Source of the DNA: Bacteriovoracaceae bacterium
GTDB lineage: Bacteria > Bdellovibrionota > UBA2394
NCBI GenBank assembly: GCA_028287765.1
Contig: JAQBPA010000025.1
Coordinates: forward strand, 1-39,763
Reading direction: 5' to 3'
Length of the DNA stretch: 39,763 bases
The number at the start of each line of letters is the position of its first letter. The first letter of the stretch is position 1. Shown one piece after another: positions 34,869-39,763 of this stretch. The notes under the pieces are model-generated. The model was not told the DNA's origin. It ran no database searches and saw only the letters and a program-made list of their open reading frames with translations. The position numbers and the translations under genes are program-made.

Positions 34869-36047
34869 TTATGCAGCAGGGTTTAGAACAACTTTAACAC
34901 AATCCTCTTTTTTATTTCTAAAGATATCGTAAGCATGAGATGCGTCCGACAAGTTTAATTTGTGAGTGATAACAAAAGAGGGGTCGATTCTGCCATCTTC
35001 AATGAGGTTTAAAAGAGTTGGCATATATTTTTGAACATTGCATTGACCCATTTTAAATTTCAATCCCTTTGCAAAAGCCGCGCCGAGCGGAACCGCATCT
35101 GGATAGCCAACGTAAACTCCGACGATAGAAATATTTCCACCTTTTCGACAGGCGCGAATAGCTTCACGAAGTGCATGCGCTTGATCTGTTCCGATGCCGA
35201 TCGCGGTCTTTAGTCGATCGTAGTACGCATCAAATTGATGACCATGCGCTTCGGCGCCGACTGCATCGATGCAAGCGTCTGGCCCCCTTCCTCCGGTCAG
35301 GACTTTTAAGCGCTCGACCAGATCGTCTTCTTTATCATAGTTAAGAACTTCTGCTGTTGAATTATCGCGCACCATATCTAGCCGTTCTTGAAAGCGATCA
35401 ATCGCAATCACTCGAGATGCTCCTAATAAAAAAGCGCTCTTGATCGCAAGCTGTCCGACTGGACCGCAACCCCAAACAGCAACGATATCCCCCGGTTTAA
35501 TATCACAATTCTCGGCAGCCATGTATCCCGTTGGAAAAATATCCGATAAAAACAAAACTTGCTCGTCCGTGAGTGTAGTCGGAACAACAATCGGACCTGT
35601 ATTGGCAAATGGAACTCGAGCATATTCGGCTTGTCCGCCAGCAAATCCACCATACATATGAGAATATCCGTAAATTCCAGCTGTCTGATATCCCGCAGCG
35701 ATCTCTGCCTTTTCTCCGTGAGGATTTGAATTATCACAGAGCGAGTAAAGTTCATTTTTACAATTATAACATTGGCCACAAGCGATCACGAAGGGGACGA
35801 CGACGCGATCACCTATTTTTAACTTTGTGACGCTAGGACCTTTTTCAACCACTTCTCCCATAAATTCATGTCCCAAGATATCGCCCCTTTCCATTGTAGG
35901 GACAAACCCATCGTAGAGATGAATGTCTGAACCACAAATGGCCGTTGATGTAATGCTTACAACAACGTCCTCTTTATTTATAAGTCTCGGCTCATCCACA
36001 CTTTCGACAGTAACCTTCTTTTTTCCATTCCAACATACCGCCTTCAT
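34869..36047 (-). CDS. Zinc-dependent alcohol dehydrogenase (formaldehyde-dehydrogenase-like)
   Basis: 392 residues of the medium-chain MDR family. Catalytic zinc ligands are Cys in [12 protein letters not shown] (about Cys38) and the His/Glu of [12 protein letters not shown]. The structural zinc loop is [15 protein letters not shown]. The NAD site is [11 protein letters not shown], followed by an acidic residue ending the next strand (RVIAID), which suits NAD+. The insertion with [17 protein letters not shown] is typical of the glutathione-independent formaldehyde dehydrogenase-like subgroup. It shares an operon with an SRPBCC gene 20 bases upstream. Substrate not certain. Confidence 0.92.
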   Translation of the reverse strand: MKAVCWNGKKKVTVESVDEPRLINKEDVVVSITSTAICGSDIHLYDGFVPTMERGDILGHEFMGEVVEKGPSVTKLKIGDRVVVPFVIACGQCYNCKNELYSLCDNSNPHGEKAEIAAGYQTAGIYGYSHMYGGFAGGQAEYARVPFANTGPIVVPTTLTDEQVLFLSDIFPTGYMAAENCDIKPGDIVAVWGCGPVGQLAIKSAFLLGASRVIAIDRFQERLDMVRDNSTAEVLNYDKEDDLVERLKVLTGGRGPDACIDAVGAEAHGHQFDAYYDRLKTAIGIGTDQAHALREAIRACRKGGNISIVGVYVGYPDAVPLGAAFAKGLKFKMGQCNVQKYMPTLLNLIEDGRIDPSFVITHKLNLSDASHAYDIFRNKKEDCVKVVLNPAA

Positions 36048-36067
36048 AAACTTCTCCTTCTCGTATT

Positions 36068-36625
36068 TTAAGCAGTCTTTTTATATTCGATTCCCTGGCC
36101 TCTCGGCTGTCCTTCCGTCGAAAGGATATCTCCCGTTTCGATATATGATTTAAATCTCTTCATATCTTCTCGGAGTAACGAATGCGGATCTGCTTTGGTG
36201 AGTTTCGTTATAACGTGGGTAATCTTTCCTAATGGTGGACCATACATCATTCTCACTGTGACTTGAGTTCCTTGGCCTCTCGGAGCCGGCGAAAAATGGA
36301 CTGAGCCCGCAATGGAGATCTCGGATCCTTCGATAGATCTCCAAGAAATAAATTCATCAGGGGTCTCGGCAATCATTTCAGTTTCCCATTCTGTTTCCAA
36401 ATTCTCAAAAGGTTTTGCGCGCCACAATGTGCGCGTATCATTGAGGACCTGCACTTCGTCAAGATGCTTCATAAAACGCGGTAAATTTTCAAAATTACGC
36501 CAAACGGAATAGATAAAAGACGCATCTTTTAAAATCGTTACGGAATATTCTGCTTTAATACCGTCTCCGTCTTTAACAGACGGCTTTGGTAAGCTAGAAA
36601 GAAACGATTTTGTTTTTGTATTCAT
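36068..36625 (-). CDS. SRPBCC-family (cyclase/dehydrase-like) protein
   Basis: 185 residues from the ATG at 36625, which has AAGGAG nine bases upstream. The track start at 36679 lacks it. After a 25-residue leader comes a START/SRPBCC fold: [28 protein letters not shown], then [19 protein letters not shown] and [14 protein letters not shown], with a C-terminal long helix ([15 protein letters not shown]). Such proteins bind hydrophobic ligands. It precedes the zinc dehydrogenase gene in a two-gene operon, a combination seen in stress islands. No catalytic residue is obvious. Confidence 0.85.
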   Translation of the reverse strand: MNTKTKSFLSSLPKPSVKDGDGIKAEYSVTILKDASFIYSVWRNFENLPRFMKHLDEVQVLNDTRTLWRAKPFENLETEWETEMIAETPDEFISWRSIEGSEISIAGSVHFSPAPRGQGTQVTVRMMYGPPLGKITHVITKLTKADPHSLLREDMKRFKSYIETGDILSTEGQPRGQGIEYKKTA

Positions 36626-36874
36626 AAAATAACTCTCCTTAGAGCAAATGATTTGCCTTCTCCAGACAACTCGAAACATACTTAGGTCGATGGAAATCTT
36701 GCTTAAGTAAATAGTAAAATATTTTGACTTTCATCTAATCTGGAAAATTGAATGACAGATTCACTCCAAAAACAATCCACCCTCTAACTTTAGCCGATTA
36801 CGATCTATTTTCGATCCTGCCAGAACTAAGCGATAGATTTTTAAATGAGTTAGTTAAAGAAAGGATCAAAAAAT

Positions 36875-37411
36875 ATGTTAAAGTTAAAGTTAAAGTTTAA
36901 ATGGATGAATATTTTTTCAATGGCTTTCTTCACTTCGTTAGCCATTTTGAATGCACAGGACAATCCCACCGAACCGCAATCGTTATACATTGTCCAAACG
37001 ATCAATAATGGAGAAATTTCTCTCGCCGACCTTGCAAATCATAACTCCCAGAATAAAGACGTTAAGGATTTTGCAAAAGAAATGATTAGAGATCATAAAA
37101 AATCAAATGACAAAATTCAGGACCTCATAAAAAAAGATAGCATCACTCTTCAAAAGTCCGATACGAGTAACAATTTAGAGAAAACGGCAAACGAGAAAAA
37201 AATGGAATTAAAAGTTTTATCCGGGAAAACTTTTGATAAGGCTTATATTTCAAGCCAGATTACCATGCATCAGCAAGCGCTGAATCTTCTAGATACAAAA
37301 CTTATTCCTTCAGCAACCACGAAGGACGTAAAAGATTTACTTTCGGATGCACGAAAAACAGTTTCAGCGCATTTAGGTCATGCAACAACGATTTCTACAT
37401 ACCTGAAATGA
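36875..37411 (+). CDS. DUF4142 exported protein
   Basis: 178 residues with a signal peptide (basic LKLKLKFKWMN, then MAFFTSLAILNAQ). The first codons repeat TTAAAG four times. The mature part is the DUF4142 helical bundle, with the family's conserved pattern ISLADLANHNSQNKDVKDFAKEMIRDHKKSN and ISSQITMHQQALNLLD near the end. Members are ferritin-like periplasmic proteins, often linked to stress. AAGGATC precedes the ATG. The 249-base gap upstream holds GCTAAC-like strings but no strong promoter that I trust. Confidence 0.88.
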   Translation: MLKLKLKFKWMNIFSMAFFTSLAILNAQDNPTEPQSLYIVQTINNGEISLADLANHNSQNKDVKDFAKEMIRDHKKSNDKIQDLIKKDSITLQKSDTSNNLEKTANEKKMELKVLSGKTFDKAYISSQITMHQQALNLLDTKLIPSATTKDVKDLLSDARKTVSAHLGHATTISTYLK

Positions 37412-37427
37412 TGCTTAAGAATAAACT

Positions 37428-39020
37428 TTAGGCAGATTGAAGTATTTTTTGAGCGACTAGAGGAAGACTAAATAGAAACGTCGATCCCCTTCCAAATTCG
37501 GACTCCACCCATATTCTGCCACCGTGGCGTTCAACTATTTTTTTAGCGATCGCAAGACCGATCCCCGTGCCGGGATCTTTATCGCGCGCCTCTAATCTTT
37601 GGAAAATTTGGAATATTTTAGAAAAATACTTTGATTCTATCCCCTGTCCGTTATCGCTAACCGAAAAAATATATTCTCCACCGCGACGAACAGCTTTGAT
37701 CTCAATCTCTGGAATTCGACTGCTCTTATATTTTATCGCATTACTAATTAAATTTTGAAACAACTGGGTAAGTTGTATTTTTTCTACTCTTACAACAGGC
37801 AATTGCTCCGAAATGATCGTAGCGCGCGATTCTTCTATGATCTGTTTTAGATTTGAAAGAACCGTTCGTAAAATATCGTTCGAGTCTACTATTTCAGAAA
37901 TAAACTCGCTGTCTCTCACTTTAGAATAACTGAGAAGATCTCGAATTAAATTCGACATTCTTCTCGATGCGTTCACGGTGTACCCGATCCACTCTCGTCC
38001 TTCATCGTCAATGATGTCGCGATAACATTGCTCGATCAGTTGCGTATAATTGGTGACTATCCTTAAGGGCTCCTGAAGATCATGAGATGCGATTGACGCA
38101 AATTGTTCTAAATCAGCGTTTGAGCGCGCTAAAGCTTCTGACTGTTGGATGAGTTTTGTCTCTCCGGCTTTCCGATCATGAATATCCGTGCAAGTTCCAA
38201 TCCACCCGTCGATCTCGCCACTCTTTCGTCTTTCGGGAACCATTCTCATGAGATGCCAGTGATAACTTCCGTCTTTTCTTTTCCAAATGCGGCATTCGAT
38301 TTCAAAATGGTTTTTCCCGGAATTATTTTTCATTAAACTTTCTGAAAAAAAGGATCTAATATTTTTCAAATCTTCGACAAAAATAGCAGAATACCAGCCA
38401 GATCCCTGGCTCAGTTCTAAACTAAGGCCGGTATACTCAAACCATTTTTGATTAAAATAATGTGCATCTCCGTCATTTTTTGCTTTCAAGATCAAATGAG
38501 GAATGGCATCGGCTAAATTTTTATATCGACGAAGCCCATCCAGCTCTAAATCTGCCAGCGCTAGATCTCGATTTCTTCTTTCTTGATCTCTGAGCTCAAA
38601 TGCTTGTTGTTCGATTCTCTTTTTTTGTTGATAGAGCTGCACAAATACAGCCACTTTCGATTTTAAAATATAGGGATCAAAAGGTTTAAAAATATAATCG
38701 GCCGCGCCAAGAGAATAACCTTTATTTACATAAGCAGAGTCCTGATTAATCGCGGTGACAAAGAGAATCGGAATATTTTTAAGATGAACGTCTTTCTTAA
38801 TAATAGCCGCCGTCTCAAATCCATCGATACCTGGCATTTGCGCATCCAATACAATCACTGCAAACTCGCGTTCGCGAAGACGCTCAAGCGCCTCATACCC
38901 CGATACAGCAGTCACCAAATTATAACCTTTCGTCGTTAGCACAGCAGACAAAGCAAGCAAACTATCTGCTCGATCGTCGACCAAAAGAATATTTACATCG
39001 CTTTTTTCTTTATCCGTCAC
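37428..39020 (-). CDS. REC-PAS-histidine kinase (reverse hybrid)
   Basis: 530 residues. An N-terminal receiver (8-125; VDDRADS, acceptor Asp59, Lys in IFKPFD), a coiled coil (128-165), a PAS_3-type domain (165-285; [10 protein letters not shown]), HisKA with His313 in [10 protein letters not shown], and an ATPase domain ([28 protein letters not shown]). No membrane segment. An input receiver before the kinase suggests it is switched by a phosphorelay. The start overlaps the stop of the hybrid kinase gene at 39017 by four bases, so the two are probably sequential relay members. The kinase core resembles that of the 911 gene. Confidence 0.93.
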   Translation of the reverse strand: MTDKEKSDVNILLVDDRADSLLALSAVLTTKGYNLVTAVSGYEALERLREREFAVIVLDAQMPGIDGFETAAIIKKDVHLKNIPILFVTAINQDSAYVNKGYSLGAADYIFKPFDPYILKSKVAVFVQLYQQKKRIEQQAFELRDQERRNRDLALADLELDGLRRYKNLADAIPHLILKAKNDGDAHYFNQKWFEYTGLSLELSQGSGWYSAIFVEDLKNIRSFFSESLMKNNSGKNHFEIECRIWKRKDGSYHWHLMRMVPERRKSGEIDGWIGTCTDIHDRKAGETKLIQQSEALARSNADLEQFASIASHDLQEPLRIVTNYTQLIEQCYRDIIDDEGREWIGYTVNASRRMSNLIRDLLSYSKVRDSEFISEIVDSNDILRTVLSNLKQIIEESRATIISEQLPVVRVEKIQLTQLFQNLISNAIKYKSSRIPEIEIKAVRRGGEYIFSVSDNGQGIESKYFSKIFQIFQRLEARDKDPGTGIGLAIAKKIVERHGGRIWVESEFGRGSTFLFSLPLVAQKILQSA

Positions 39021-39763
39021 GCTACTTGCACTTCCTTTTTATGGAGCCAGATATACATGAGCGACAAAAGTTTTTCGGATTCTACGGGCTTCGTAATATA
39101 ATCCGAAGCACCTGCCTCTAAACATTTTTCGCGATCGCCCTTCATCGCCTTGGCAGTGAGAGAAATAATGGGAATATTCTTTAAATCATTCAGCTGTCGA
39201 ATGAACTCAATGGCTTCTAGCCCATTCATCTCTGGCATCATTGTATCCATAAGAATTAAATCGGTATCACGATTAGCCTCCAGAACTTCAATCGCTATCT
39301 TTCCGTTTTCCGCAGAAATGACTTCAATTTTACGTTCTTCTAAAACACTTCTAATCGCAAAAATGTTTCGAGGATCGTCGTCGACCACTAAGACTTTATT
39401 TCCAGAAAAATCTGCGCCTAGCGGGAGCGGTGGAATTTCCATTGCTGGCTCAAGGATATTTTTATTCTTAAGGAGAGCCGCTTCAGACCAAGTATATTTT
39501 TCTGGTAAATAGAGAGTGAACGTACTTCCGACGTCCGGTGTACTTTCAACATAAATCGATCCGCCTAATAAATTAGCGATCTCTCGACTGATCGTGAGCC
39601 CTAATCCCGTACCTCCGTATTTGCGATTAGTAGTTCCGTCGGCTTGTTGAAAGGCTTCAAAGATGAGTTCTTGTTTATCTTTGGGAATTCCGATTCCCGT
39701 ATCACTCACTGAGAACGAAATGAAGTTCTTCAGAGTGGAAGCATCGGAAAGAGTTCCATGAGC
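39017..39763 (-). CDS. Hybrid histidine kinase, C-terminal part (5' end outside window)
   Basis: The frame is open to the right edge, so the track's GTG start at 39709 is only an internal codon: 18 more codons lie upstream, in frame, inside the ATPase domain. Visible: the ATPase G boxes ([20 protein letters not shown]), then a receiver domain (VVDDDPRN, acceptor Asp in [13 protein letters not shown], Lys in ITKPVE). This is the usual end of a hybrid kinase. Its receiver has all catalytic residues and is likely to hand phosphate on, perhaps to the next gene's kinase module or to a missing HPt protein. Confidence 0.92.
   Translation of the reverse strand, partial: AHGTLSDASTLKNFISFSVSDTGIGIPKDKQELIFEAFQQADGTTNRKYGGTGLGLTISREIANLLGGSIYVESTPDVGSTFTLYLPEKYTWSEAALLKNKNILEPAMEIPPLPLGADFSGNKVLVVDDDPRNIFAIRSVLEERKIEVISAENGKIAIEVLEANRDTDLILMDTMMPEMNGLEAIEFIRQLNDLKNIPIISLTAKAMKGDREKCLEAGASDYITKPVESEKLLSLMYIWLHKKEVQVA

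Overview
The window looks like a chromosomal segment of a Gram-negative, probably Bdellovibrionota-like (deltaproteobacterial-type) bacterium. Reasons: A/T-leaning base composition, many two-component proteins, sigma-54 promoters, outer-membrane beta-barrels and lipoproteins, a FlgB paralogue, and a Kdp locus followed by a BBP2-type porin. The taxonomic guess is inference. I see no tRNA, rRNA, CRISPR array, complete insertion sequence or phage module.

Layout. 1-910: no convincing gene, possibly decayed. 911-9315: signalling genes (a triple-PAS histidine kinase, two membrane kinases and a degenerate double-receiver protein), an XRE regulator paired with an unknown protein, and a two-gene acyltransferase / heme-oxygenase-like oxidase cassette. 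9316-12504: a VWA-like gene remnant and three exported or membrane hypotheticals. 12563-23767: a full Kdp potassium-uptake locus. Leftward run kdpD (sensor and USP part only), a separate HAMP-PAS kinase and an NtrC-type regulator. Rightward run a small membrane peptide, kdpF, kdpA, kdpB, kdpC, a small membrane protein, a BBP2 porin and a small secreted protein. 23887-24280: an isolated flgB-like gene with its own sigma-54 promoter. 24317-30291: a GT-A type glycosyltransferase gene and a barrel / lipoprotein / membrane-protein operon. 30345-33735: an MBL-fold exonuclease and a Cas4-like nuclease fused to a Rad3/DinG helicase. 33740-37411: small membrane and stress-type genes (zinc alcohol dehydrogenase, SRPBCC protein, DUF4142 protein). 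37428-39763: a hybrid-kinase operon running off the right edge.

Main result. The usual KdpD/KdpE pair (full-length kinase, OmpR-type regulator) is replaced by a split KdpD, a stand-alone transmembrane kinase and a sigma-54 activator. The kdp operon has a consensus -24/-12 promoter preceded by a double palindrome built from ATTACAAAATGTAAT. The same double palindrome, with the same 20-bp centre-to-centre spacing, occurs twice more in the window. One copy precedes the glycosyltransferase gene, the other the barrel/lipoprotein operon, and each lies 78 bp before the -12 position of a -24/-12-like element. The simplest reading is a local enhancer-controlled regulon linking potassium (or turgor) sensing to envelope remodelling. 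Binding of the box by the regulator is inferred, not shown.
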